DNA of 64,000 nt from Rhizomys pruinosus (Eukaryota; Chordata; Mammalia; Rodentia; Spalacidae), in NCBI GenBank assembly GCA_009823505.1, contig VZQC01003052.1, forward strand, positions 2,735,087 through 2,799,086, written 5' to 3'. Under the pieces are notes generated by a model. The model was not told where the DNA came from. It searched no databases and saw only the letters and a list, made by a program, of their open reading frames with translations. How positions within the stretch are numbered: the first letter of the stretch is position 1; each line of letters starts with the position of its first letter. Positions 1 to 13,059 of the stretch are shown here, piece after piece. The translations under genes and the position numbers were made by a program.

Positions 1-128
1 CAGACATGAGGATTTGGAATTCCTACAGATGGTGTAGGTACAGTTGTGCTGTGTGTGTACAGTGCTGCCTCTAAACCATGACACTTCAAATTTCATTAGA
101 AGCTCACACAAGTCATTTTCCCAGAAGG

Positions 129-304
129 ATTTTTTTTTTTTTTTTTTTTTTTGGTCTGTTTCGAGACAGGGTCTTCCCTGTAGTCCCAGCATGTCCTGGA
201 ACTCACTCGGATAGACCAGGTTGGCCTTTGAACATCACAAAGATCCACCTGCCTCTGCCTCCCAAATGCCTTAGGATTAAAGGCGTGCACCACCACTCCG
301 AGCT
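129..304 (-). mobile_element. B1 SINE
   Basis: T-run at 129-152 followed by the full antisense B1 body. It lies past the 3' end of Arhgap11a in gene orientation. Confidence 0.9.
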
Positions 305-1157
305 TCCAGATGTTATTTTTAATGTCTCCGCTAAATAAAATACGTTTAGGCACATGATGAAACTATCAGATTTTATCTAATAAAATATATAGAGGTACAT
401 TAGCAATTCAAATTCTAAAATCAAACCTCTTCAAAGAAAGAAACCACCTTGATTAAAATTCCCAAATTTAATTATTCCTCTTTAAAATTTTTCATTTTCA
501 TATTGGACAAAATAGATCAAAATGTATTTGTGCAAATTACTTTTAAAAATATAATATGGCATAAAAATAATCAATTACTTCTACAGCATAATATACAATC
601 ACACTTTAGTCATCAATTTGCTTTAATCACTGTTCTGAAGCACATGAAATCAATGCATATCTATAGGAGAGACTAACCAAATCTCCCTGCCCCAAAGTTT
701 TAGGACACCATTGGGACAAATTAACTTGCAGGATTTTGGTAAGACAACAAACATGAATATAATTCAAGACATAAGATTTGTGGGGCTTAGCCCTTCCCTT
801 TGTAGAGATCTGTAATAGATCTGACTTGGAAGAGCAGAATAATTAAACAAGTAGGTACAACTTCCTGTACTTTCTATTATGCATAATAACAATCAGGTAA
901 TTTTCGAAATTTTTAAAAAAATAAATCTAGCCAATGATTTCTTTAAAACAGTAAGATCTAACATATGCTTCAAGCAATCTCACAATAAGGTTTAAATGCT
1001 GTAGAAATGAAGCGAAACAAAGCAATCATAGGCAAAAGTATAAAAACCTGAGCTGTTCCTCCTGCAGTGAAACTGCTTCAGAGAAAAGCTACTGTTGACA
1101 AGCATCCAGAGCTAGACTGACACAATCATCCTACAAGTCACTTCACCAAGTGCTAAT
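304..1157 (-). other. AT-rich 3' flank or distal 3' UTR of Arhgap11a
   Basis: No SINE, LTR or coding exon is recognisable. It could be 3' UTR if the proximal poly(A) signal is skipped. Transcript ends are needed to decide. Confidence 0.4.
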
Positions 1158-1163
1158 TTTATT
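1158..1163 (-). terminator. candidate poly(A) signal of Arhgap11a
   Basis: AATAAA on the minus strand, 28 nt past the stop codon. It is the only exact AATAAA on that strand between the stop and position 1. ATTAAA variants lie near 619, 466 and 315, so a longer 3' UTR is possible. Confidence 0.4.
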
Positions 1164-1190
1164 TACATCAATGACAAGTCCACAATTCAG

Positions 1191-2749
1191 TTACAAGTCT
1201 ACAGGTTTGCTTGTTGGTAGTAGTTGAGTCTTTCCAATAGGATTTTTGGGAGAACCTTTGTACCAGGTCCTTTCTTTTTCTGACGGTTTCCTTAGGATTC
1301 TCTTTTTTATCTCAGGGGAAAAGCCTGCACTGTTATTTACAGCACATCGTGATATATCATGATTAGTCAGATCATCCAAGGGGACTTTAACTTGGCCATC
1401 ACATTTACTCCCCCGTTTACAAAGTCTACTAGATCCAAGAGAAGCAAGCATAGGATCTGGGTAGCTCTTCATTTTTGAGAAAGATTTAGAAGTTAACTCC
1501 ATGCTTGATTTTGAAACTGCATCATTTGACTTATCACATGATGTAGACAACTGTTTGTTAGGACCTGATTTAGTAAAGGAAGAGTTTTTCGATGCATTGT
1601 TTACACAAGAGGGAAGAGCACTGTCACAGCTCACTGATTTAACCAGAGGAGAATCTGCATCACCAAAGAGCTCCAACTTCGGTCTCGCAGGTTGTCTGCC
1701 ATACTCCAACAAGGAATTAAATCTTCTGACGGACTGGCGGACAGGTGTGCGCTGAAATTTAAGAGGTGACTTCGCTCTTGTTCTGTTTTGTTCATTTAGA
1801 GAAAGCTTATTAAACCACTGTATGTGATCTGAAACCTTTCCATGCTCTGTCAGTCGTAAATTTCCAGTACCTGGTTTATCACATTTCTCCAGCAACGATT
1901 GCTGTTTAACAAGTCTCCCAGGTCTAGGCTTTGAAAGGACTGTTACAGCGCAGGTACTCTGCTGTAGGGAAGAGGTCTGAGCCTCATCTTCCCCAGGACC
2001 TTCCTGGGCCACTAAGTTCTCTTCAATCACATTTGTATTATCCTTTGACTGAGTATTTGGTTTATCCTTTGATCCATCATCACTGGGGAGTACTTGCTGG
2101 CTTAACTCATCACTTAGTGTATCGGAATGGGTGTCTTGTTCAAGGCCCACCTTCACTTGAGCTGAGTAACATTCTATATTTACTTCTTTACCAAGTTTTG
2201 GACTTTGATGTGTTGAGAAGTTTCTTTCTAAAACACACTCATCTTTACCAGTATAGTTTTCATCATTTTTCTTTGAGTCTCTCATAGTTAAATCATCATC
2301 GTCAAAGGGACTTTTCACTGGGCTATAATTTACGTAAGATGCTTCACTTTCTTCCCCCATACTGGTTACTGATGTCTCCCTGTGATTTATCAATGTGTGA
2401 AGATCACTTCGAGAATCAGAAAACGCTTTCTGAATCTTCACCAAGGTCTCAGAGGTCATGTTACTTTCGTCCCCACTAAGGGAACTTCCTAGAACACTGC
2501 TGTTAGGTTGGCTGTGCAAAGTGGAGGGGCTGAGATCATGCGACATAGCTGGCAGCTTCTCAACAGTGATACCTGGCTCCATAGAAAAATTTTCCACCTC
2601 AAGATTTTTCAATACTGGAGAAACTTCATTTGCATCCATGTCTTGAAAAGTTGAATTACTGGGTTCTGTCCAGGACATCTGATAACCTGCTCCATCTGGT
2701 TGATCTGGAGTTAATAAGTTTTCCTCAGACTTACTCATCTTTTCTGAAC
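1191..2749 (-). CDS. Arhgap11a: Arhgap11a terminal coding exon 12 (residues 493-1011)
   Basis: A 1559-nt exon holding half the protein, acceptor TTTTAG, ending in [13 protein letters not shown] and TAA as in human. Most of it is Ser/Thr/Asp-rich and probably disordered, with an acidic SPFDDDDL stretch. Two patches stand out as constrained: [16 protein letters not shown] (about 797-812) and [20 protein letters not shown] (from about 820). SPLK, RTPV and SPVK are proline-directed kinase-type sites, which would suit mitotic phosphorylation, but this is inference. Confidence 0.97.
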
Positions 2750-5700
2750 CTAAAATAAAGTAGTTCAGTGCTTTTAATACTTTACAACTTCCCTACATAG
2801 ACAATAAAGGTACTATAAGCATTTACTTCGAGAACATTAAAGATATTTAAGATAAAAATGTCAAATATTCACATTTATAATCATCCTGTTTACTGCCAAG
2901 TCATATTTCCACTATTGAAATGTAAACTTTAAACTTTTCAAACAGCAAATTACATTTTCTATTATTAAAACAGAACTAAAGCAGAACTTCTGGGCAAACT
3001 GCTAACAGCACTGTGTAAATGTACCTTTCTTTGATAATCTTTCATCAATATCTGGGCTAAAATGAAGGCCTCCTTTTACAAATTCAATTCTAGCTTTTAG
3101 ACTTTCTTGATTTGCTAGTCGCCGACCAACATTTTCATATTTATTGATGCCAGAACATCCATTCTGTAGGGAAAGATAATGTGAAACACCTTGGTTACGT
3201 GAACCCAGTTCATTCAAAATATTAAGTCCAACTAAGTAGTAAAATCAGTAATTTGGGGAAAGGCATATATGACTGAGACAATTTTGTATCACACACCAAC
3301 ATTCTTGCCTGTTAGTGAAAATTATAAGTTTTACGTAATATTTTTGTTTTATGAAATAAAAACAAACAAAACCTCAAAAAAACAACCAGTCTCACACACT
3401 TTTATACAAATCATAAATTTCTGTAGCAGGCCTATTTATACATATTGTGGGGTATGTGTACATGTGTGTGTTATGTGTGCGTGTATGGGGAGGAAAATCA
3501 AAATTTCACCTGCATAGAATTTACATTCTAAGATAAGAAGATTTAGATCAAAACAAGACAAGCAGTAAATTATATCCCAAAAATACAATACAGAAGCCAA
3601 AAAGTACTCTGGAGAAAAAATGGAGAAGACCACAGCAAAGTAAGGAGGATGGCACTTGTCAGGGTGGGGATATAATATCAAATAGGGTGATAAGAAAATG
3701 CATTGATGGGCTGGAGAGATGGCTCAGCAGTTAAGAGCACCGACTGCTCTTGCAAAGGACCCAGATTCGATTCCCAGCACCCACATGGCAGCTAAGAACC
3801 GTCTTTAACTCCAGTTCCAGGGGAATCCGACATCCTCTTCTGACCTCCACAGCATTGCAGGACACGGGTGCACAAACCTACATGCAGATAGCACATTCAC
3901 ACACTAAAGAAAGAAACAAACGAACGAACGAACGAATGAAAGAAAGAAGGAAGGAAGGAAAGAAAGAGAAAGAAAGAAAGAAAATGCATTGTTAGTTAAG
4001 AAAAAGGACAAGAGCAAGGAAGACTTAAGGGCGGAACATTCAGGGAGAAGGTGTCAGTGTCTCCTCTGTGGCTGGAGCAGGTCAGAGCAGAAGCAGAGCT
4101 GACAGGGAGCACCAGGGTCAGAGATCAGGGATGTGGTCTGGAATGGATCACATGGAGAACTACAGTTAATGTACGAATATGGGGTTTCATTCAGAATGAA
4201 ATTTATCACTGGAGGGGTCAGGACAGAGGAGTAATATGATATAATGTGGGTTTTAAAAGGCCCATTTTGGTTACAAATACTGCAGAAAGGGCAGAAGCAG
4301 GCAGACCTGCTGTAGCCACCCAGCTAAGAAATGACAGTTTGGAGATATGCTGTGCAAAAGTTCAGCAGGCTTCTCTTAATAGATTAGATGAGGTGAATGA
4401 GAAGGTGAAGAATCAAGAATGTGCTATGGTTCTGACCTCAGTGATTAGAAGAGCAATTGCAGAACTGTGAAATGGGTAACACTGCAGAGACAAGAGTAAT
4501 TTTGTGTAGGGGATAGCAGCAGCAAGGAAACCATTCTCAGGAACTATGCCTGGAATAGGTTAATGCTGAATAAGAGGAAATAAACAGCAGCTGTGATTGA
4601 GTAGAGCAGTGTGCAGGGACACAACACATACTTGGCAACAAGAACTAAAGTGAAAAAACGTCCCCAAATCCAAACCCAAACAAACACCCAAAAACTACAC
4701 ACAAGGATAGACAGCCAGTTTGTTCAGGGGGAGTATCCTGGCTTAGAGAACTTAATTATGGATGTCTAATAAATACAGCTTTAGTCCCTCTGTTACAAAG
4801 GAATTTGAGGCATGGCCATGGTGGCACACACCTTTAATTCCAGCATTCAGAGGCAGAGGCAGATCTCTGTGAGATTGAGGCTAGCCTGATCTACATAGCA
4901 AGTAACAGGCCACCTGTGGCTATAGGGAGACTCTTTCTCAAAAAGACAAAAAATTAGAAAACCAAAACCAAAAAAACAATCAAAAAAACAACAAAAAGCA
5001 ATGTGAAAAGTGGACAGTGAAGAAGCAAAGGAGGAGGGGCAGGCCACCCAGGGCCAAAGGCTGGTGGCAGGACAGGTAAGCGAGAGTTAACACTGTCTCC
5101 TGATTTGAGTGGTGAGAGTTCATCAGCCACCTTGATGAAAGCAGTTTCAGTGAAGTGTAGGGACAAAAGTGTTGATATAAAATGGAATAGAATATGGAGC
5201 AGTATTCTGGTAGGCAGGCAAAATTGACAGGTTTTTTTTTTTTAAGTAAAAAAAAAAACTACAATTTTATGCTAACATGGTACATATTATATTATGGCAC
5301 TAGATTAGTAAAATGATAAATCACTCTGACATTCTTTTTTTTTTTTCTCTAAAAATTTTTTTTTATTAATTTTATTTATTTCTGTATGTGTATGAATGTA
5401 CTGTCTGCATGCAAGTTTGTGCACCCGTGTCGTGCAACGCCGCGGAGGTCAGAAGAGGGTCTCGGATTCCCCTGGAGCTGGAGTTCTCCTGGAATTGGAG
5501 CTTCAGACGGTTCTCAGCCGCCATGTGGGTGCTGGGGATCGAACCCGGGTCCTCTGTAAGAGCAGTCGGTGCTCTTAACCTCTAGGCCATCTCGACATTC
5601 TTAATTGTGAACTTGATTGAAACACCTAGGACATTAGTGCACACACCTTTATATGGGTGTGTGTGGTGGTATTTCCAGGGACAGATGAAGACTCTGGCCT

Positions 5701-6589
5701 AATACACGTAATTCATCTCCTGACAGGCTCGAAATCTGATGGCACTACTGGGAGGTGGTGAAAGATGGGAGTTGGAGGATGCAGAGATACATGCTGTCCT
5801 CATCTTGCCCTAGCCCCTCCTTCCCGTCTTTCCTCTGCCGCTTCGGTGCTATGACATGAAAGGTTCTGCTACACCAAGGCCTTCCCACCATGATGAACTG
5901 ACGTTTGTTTCTCCTTTATACTGTTTATGCCAGGCATTCTGTCACAATGACAAGACACTTACTGAATCTCTATTTTTCCCCAGACTAAATTTCAGACGAA
6001 GAGATCTTCGGACCTTTTCTTTACGACTGACTTTAGGAGAGAAGCAGCCTGCTTTTCCAGATTCTACCCTAAAAAACAAGGAATTTAAAATGTCAGTTTC
6101 TAATGTATCAGAAACTCTTTTTTTTTTTTATGTGTATGAATCTACTGTCTGCATGTAGGTCTGTGCACCCGTGTCGTGCAATGCCTCGGAGGTCAGAAGA
6201 GGGCATCGGATTCCCCTGGAACTGGAGTCAAAGATGGTTCTCAACCGCCATGTGGGTGCTGGGGATCAAACCCAGGTCCTCTGCAAGAGCAGTTGGTGCT
6301 TTCAACCGCTAGGCCATCTCTCCAGCCCCAGTATCAGAAATTCTTGAGAAGCAAAATTTGACAAAGTCCAAAGAAGTCATATTCTTAATAACTGAAGAGT
6401 TAACAAATTAGAAAAAATTTTTAAAAAACAAATTAAAAAAATTTTTTTAAAGCTACTTAAAAGGCAGGCAGATCTTTGTGAGTTCACGGACAGCCTGGTC
6501 TACAGAGTGAGTTCCAGGACAGCTGGGGCTACAGGGAGACCCTGTCTCGAAAAGACCAAAAAAAAAAAACCTACTTAAACGTAGAAATA

Positions 6590-6643
<54 letters not shown>

Positions 6644-9600
6644 ATAAAGAAATAAAAATAGTTACTTAGTAATTTATAAACCAGGATCATTAGAACAAAC
6701 TAACTTGTAAAACTAGCAAGATTTAAAATTATACCATTAACACAAAACAGGATTTCAAACAATGGTTGATTAAAATTAAGATTGTTTTCTTCTTTTTCAT
6801 GGTATATGAAGGGTCTGTGATTAGTAAGAATATAGACTGAGGGGACTTAATAAATGATTAAAATACAATTCTTGGTTGACCAAATATCATCCAAAGACAA
6901 TCAAACAAACGTCCTGAATAAATCACCTATACACTTTTTTGCTTGCGATCCTTTTACTTCGCCGTAGCTCTGTGCTCATCAAATGGTTTCCACTGTTAGC
7001 TATAGGAGAGAGTGGACTCTGAGATGAGCCTTCTGGACTTGTGTCACAGTGAACTAGGAAACAAAGACAAATATGTTCCATATAAATTCTTTTCAAAGTG
7101 CAAAACAGTAGCAGCAGCAATTAGATTTAAGTCTAATTTCTACCCCTACCACACAGCAGCAACAAAAATTACAGAATTTCTGGTTAGAGGCTTCAGGTGT
7201 CTACTCAAATAAAAGGGAAAGTATTAACTTCCTATTTAATAGTGGCCCATTAAAGGTCAGAGAAAACACTAATCTTCTCTTAGTTTTGCTTTAAACTCTT
7301 AGTGATGAGGGAGGGATGGACCCTGTCAAACACTGGAGAAGAGTGTTGTGCAGACAGAATAGAGCTTGCCTATTACTGAGACTCTTAAAATACAGCTTCT
7401 TTTTTTTTTTGGTCTTTTTGAGACAGGGTCTCCCTGTAGACTCAGTGGCCTAGAAATTGCTATGTACACCAGGCTGACCCTGAACTCATAGAGATCCACC
7501 TGCCTTGGCCTCCCCAGTGCTGGGACTAAAGGCATGTGTCACCACACCCAGCAGAACATAGCTTCCTGATGAACACAAATACTACTGTTAGGGATCAGTG
7601 GAAGTGGGAAGGGGATATACATGTATGAAAATGTGACAATTAAACATTATTATGTAATATATGGTAATAAAAAAATTAAGCTACCACAAGTTGGTATGTG
7701 TATATTTAGGAAATGCCCGCTGATTAACTACTATCTACCAAAGTCAAGTATAATTTTCCAATATTTTTGTTCAACAAAAAACTAATTATCTACAGCAATG
7801 CCTAACCTATTCATCTCTGCTGTACTCCAAGCAAACAATTCTTGTTTACAGCAGAGGTCAATTTCACTATTCAGCCTCATCTATATCATGTAATCTGCTA
7901 TACTATAAACTTTATGAAATGAAGGTTACAAACAGGGTACATATATACATTTGACTATGTTTGAATCATACCCTATATATCTTTAGTGAACATGAACTGT
8001 CAATCCATCAGTTACTGATAGAGAATTCACAAAAATACTCATGGGTTTTAGTCATGAACACAGAAAAATATATATATGTAAAATATATATAAAATAATTT
8101 CAATGACTTTTCCATTTATTAGGCTAAAGAACATTTTAGAAGCCAATAAAATACATCTGATGTGATCTAGGCAGCTGTCTAGACATGTTAAAAATCTATC
8201 AGTGGTCATAAGCATAGTCACAAGATGTACAAAATGTAAATCAATCATAACAAAAAATTACAAATAGGTACTATATGAAGTGTATATTCATGATACTGTC
8301 TTTATACAATAAGACAAAAAAAAAATAAGGTCTTATTTTATCCCAAACTTAGAAATTAATCTGTCTTCAGCCTCTGTATATGGAATTACTAAATTGTGAT
8401 TAAGAAAGCAAGCCAAAGAAAAATGGTGGATTAATACAGATAGAATTGCTGTTGAACATTAAAATTTTTTATAAAGAAAATTCACTGGTTATTCAAGCTA
8501 AAACTAAGCTTAAGATAACACAAGAATATTCCAACTTCTGGAAGCAGCTTACAGAAAAAGCAACAGGTTCAGCTTTGGGGGAAGACAAAAATGCTATCAA
8601 GTAGTGACAGATAAACCTTTAATTCAAATTTACCATTTGCAAAGTCTTCCAACCTGGATAGGCTTTTAAATATTAAAAAATATAAAGTTACTTTAAAAGA
8701 GTTAAATCTCCAGCTCTGGTTGCTGAAAGTCCCACAGATATAAATGCCAGCATTTCTCTATTATACTTTAATAAGCCATACAGAACCTGTAAAGAAGAGT
8801 TTTTCTTCAGAAAAACCAAAGATACTCTTTTTCTGCTCAACTTAAGCAAATTATGAGCCTTTGAAGAAAAGCAAAAACCAAAACAAGACAAAAGAGTTTG
8901 TGGCAGAAGAGCTGGGTCAGCTCTTGTATTCAGTGCAGAACTTTTAATCGTGCCTGAAACCCCAAAACATTAAAACCTAAAAGAATCAGACTTTGATTAA
9001 ATGTAACAAATGTGAGGCAGACACTCCTGAGTCTCATTCCATTTTCGGCTGATCATAAAGTTATTTGAGCCAACTTATACTCTGCATGTGCTTCAATAAA
9101 CTAACTCTAAGACCACAGGAACAAAACCAGATAGTTGGGAGGTAACAGAGAGGAATTCGAATGTTCCAGAAATGAAATGACCTGTCTAAAATAATATGCC
9201 AATTACTCTGACCAAGGATTTAGAGCTTTTGTGAAATATACCTGAATAACTCATTCTGGATTTGGAGATGATCAAACTTCTGACCTCAGCTCAGCTGAAG
9301 ACAGCCAGCCTACCTATGGACCCAGAAGAAACTAAAATATACTCAGGATGTCCAATCACATAAAATCTGAGTACCAATGCCATCTACAGAAGCCCAATGC
9401 TCACTGTTATTCATCATAACTTTTACTAGACATGGCCATAAAATATACACATGTATATTTTATTTATATTAAATCAGTATCTACTTTATTTATTTATTTA
9501 TTTATTTATTTTTGGTCTTTTTGAGATAGAATCTCCCTGTAGCTATGGCTGTCCTAGAACTCACTCTGTAGACCAGGATGGCCTTGAACTCACAGAGATC

Positions 9601-11473
9601 CGCCTGCCTCTCCCTCCCAAGTGCTAGGATTAAAGGTGTGCACCACCATGCCTGGCTAAATCAGTATCTACTTTAAAAGGCAGAGGAACTTATAAAAAGA
9701 CAAAAATTTAAAAACAGAATCTTTTGGCTCATATGGGTAATATTAATCTGAAATAGTTCGTTGTTGAGACTCAGGTTAATAAAGATTCTATTTGCTACCT
9801 GATATTGGTGTAGAATTGCTGCTGAAGAGATGAATTGGCAACAGTTCAAAGTTCAAATTGTGTTTGATGGACTTCCTCTTCTTACTTGAGAAAACATGAG
9901 AAGAATCTACTGGCAATTTACGCTTAGCACTTGGCGTTAGAATCACTGGTGATGTAGATGTCTGGGCTGAAAATAAAACCAAAGTGTTTCTCTCACAGAT
10001 AACATACAAGTAAGTGCTTTATTTAACTTTTTTTTTTTTTGGTCTTTTCGAGACAGGGTTTCCCTGTAGCCCCAGCTGTCCTGGAACTCACTCTGTAGAC
10101 CAGGCTGGCCTTGAACTCACAAAGATCCACCTGCCTCTGCCTCCCGAGTGCTAGGATTAAAGGCGTGTGCCACCACACCCGGCTTTATTTAACTTCTCAT
10201 AAGCTCTGTTAGTTAGAGGTAAGCCAAAAATGTGGGAGATAGGTTTCCATTATCCAATTTATTCTTATAAGCTCTGTTAGAGGTAAGCCAAAAATGTGGG
10301 AGATAGATTTCCATTATCCAATTAACTGTGGGGGAATGGGGTTCCCGGGTGCCCACAAAAACTCCAGCTTCCAGGCCCCTGCAGGCATGCAGAACCACAG
10401 GTCGGGGAGGGGTGAGGGGTAGGTCACTGACCTGGGAGCTGGCAACAACAGACCAGAGCTTGTTTATTTGCAGGAGACTGAGGTCTTTGGGGGCGAGAAT
10501 GGAGGGTGGGATGGTGCCTGGGAATTTCAGTGTCTGTGGAAGGAGTGAGCCGGTAGAGGCTCCACTGGGCTAGCGGAACTAAGATGGGTTCTGAGATGGT
10601 GCGGAACATCAAAGCAGAGTTGTAAGGCTTGACATCTCACTTTGGCGAGCAGGGGTCGGCCTAGCCCTAGCCTCCACAGGTGATCAGGGAGACAGGCCAG
10701 AACCCTTCTGATGCTCTAGCCAGATGAAACATCAATCCCACAATTAACATTCTACAATTAAGATAAAAATAATAAAGTTATAAAGATGAGCTGGGCATGG
10801 TAGTGCAGCAAGCCTTTAATCCCAGCACTCTGGAGGCAGAGGCAGGCAGATCTCTGAGTTCAGCCTGGTCTACATAGAGAGTTCAGGACAGCTGGGGCTG
10901 CAGGGAGACCCTGTCTAAAAAAAAAAAAAAAAAGCAAACTTTGATTGTTTGCTTGAGATAGGGTCAATACTATGTAGTCCAAATTGGGCCTGAACTTGAG
11001 ATTTTTCTGTCTTAGACTCCCATGTGTTGAGATTCAAGGCACGTGCAAGCATATTAGACTTGGCAAGACGCTTAAGAAGCAGCAGTAATATAAACTAAAT
11101 AGAGTAATACATATATAATATAGATGAAAAAAGTATTAATAATACAGGGAAGAAAGTCAGTCAAGATATGAAAATAAATCCCAGCACTCAGGAGGCAGAG
11201 GCAGGTAGTTCTTTCTGAGATTGAGGCCAGCCTGGTCTACATAGTAGGTTCTGTCTCAAAAAGACTAAAAAGATGTGAAAATAAAAACTATGTTGTTAGC
11301 CGGGTGTGGTGGCGCATGCCTTTAATCCTAGCACTTGGGAGGCAGAGGCAGGCGGATCTTTGTGAGTTCAAGGCCAGCCTGGTCTACAGAGTGAATTCCA
11401 GGACAGCCTGGTCTACAGAGTGAATTCCAGGACAGCCGGTGCTACAGGGAGACCCTGTCTCAAAAAGACAAAA

Positions 11474-11520
<47 letters not shown>

Positions 11521-13003
11521 ATACTATGTTGTCAGCCGGGCATGTTGGCACACGCCTCTAATCCCAGCACTCAGGAGGCAGAGGCAAGTGGATCTTTGTG
11601 AGTTCAAGGCCAGCCTGATCTACAGAAGGAGCTCCAGGACAGCTGGAGCTATAGGGAGACCCTGTCTCAAAAACAAAAACAAAACAAACAAACAAAAAAC
11701 TACGTTGTCTTTGTTTTTTTATCATCATAACTGGACATTAATCAGTTCAGTTCATCCTTATGCAAAACAGTGTAAAATATTAGACTATAGAATATAAAAA
11801 TTTCTCATTTGAAACAAAATGAGATTAAGCTGCTTTTAATGTTTAAAAGCATCCAAAACTGACTGAAATGGTGAACTTCTGCTCCAAACAGTAAACTTCT
11901 GCACTGAGAATTTTGAGAGAGACTGAGAAAAAGATGAAAAACATGTCTGGCAGAATGCATGAGCTCTGGTGGTGTGAGGGGGCAGGGAGGAGGGCACGGG
12001 TCTAGATTTGATTTGTAATGTAATTTTGTATGAAATGCACAGAGCTTCGATAAAACATTGGCTTAAAAAAAAGCATCCAAATTATAAGCAACTGGAAATC
12101 ATGATTAATAGTATTAAAAAAACTGGACAAGAGAGTAAAAGAAATTCTTATCCAACTACAATTTCGAGTTTATCAAAACTAATATAATTAACAATGTCAT
12201 AGTACAATATTTCTTTGGAAACTAGTACTTGGATTTGATTAGTAAATAAGCTAGGTAATTATTATAATTTTTCTATACTAAACAAAGAAATTTCATTTAA
12301 ATATACGCATATAAGAAACACCTACCCGCTCTATCCTGTTGAGGTGTAACAGAGGGTGTTCTGCTAGATTTAAGTTTATTTAGGGCTCCATTAACAAAAT
12401 CTGAAACGCAAGGCATATATATATATATAAACAAAATGTAATATCCTGTCTTTCACCAATAATTCATCCTGATATTAGAAGTATTTTTAGCAGGCTTAGT
12501 GTTTAAATAGAGCACTGGCTGCTCTTACAAAGGACCCAGGTTCAGTTCCTAGCACCAACATGGCAGTAACAGTTCCAAAGAATCTGATGTCCTCTTCTGA
12601 CTTCCGTGGCATTGCACAACATAGGTGCACTTACATACATATAGGCAATACACTCATATACACAAAATAAGAATAATAGGGACTGGAGAGAAGGCTCAGT
12701 GGTGAAGTGCACTGGCTGCTCTTGTAGAGGAACCTGGTTCAGTTCCCACCACCCACATGGAAGCTAACAACTGTCCAGTTCCAGGGGGATTCAATACCCT
12801 CTTCTGACCTCTGTGGGCATTGCATTACACAGGTACACTCACATACATGCAGGTTATACACTCATACATATAAAATAAAAAAATAGATAAAATATTGTAA
12901 AATAACAAAATACTTTAAAAAATTATTCTAATACAGGAAAAACTAATTTTTATTTCATTTTTCCATTATACTTCATACCTTCAAGGGGAAGGTAGCCTGA
13001 ATG

Positions 13004-13059
<56 letters not shown>

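Noticed and set aside
1..1190. Possible exons of the expected 3' neighbour (Scg5)
   Set aside because: No splice-bounded frame resembling secretogranin V is seen. The neighbour must lie outside the window.
3706..3905. tRNA-like A- and B-box sequences in B2 and ID elements as tRNA genes
   Set aside because: They are SINE heads. None folds into a complete cloverleaf with a plausible anticodon loop and acceptor end by eye.
5388..5585. Recurring 60-70 codon frames encoding [21 protein letters not shown] peptides
   Set aside because: These are antisense B2 translations, present at many B2 loci, with no reason to be expressed proteins.
10194..10323. Direct repeats considered as a CRISPR-like array
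   Set aside because: Only two adjacent copies without spacers, in vertebrate DNA. No other regularly spaced repeats exist in the window.
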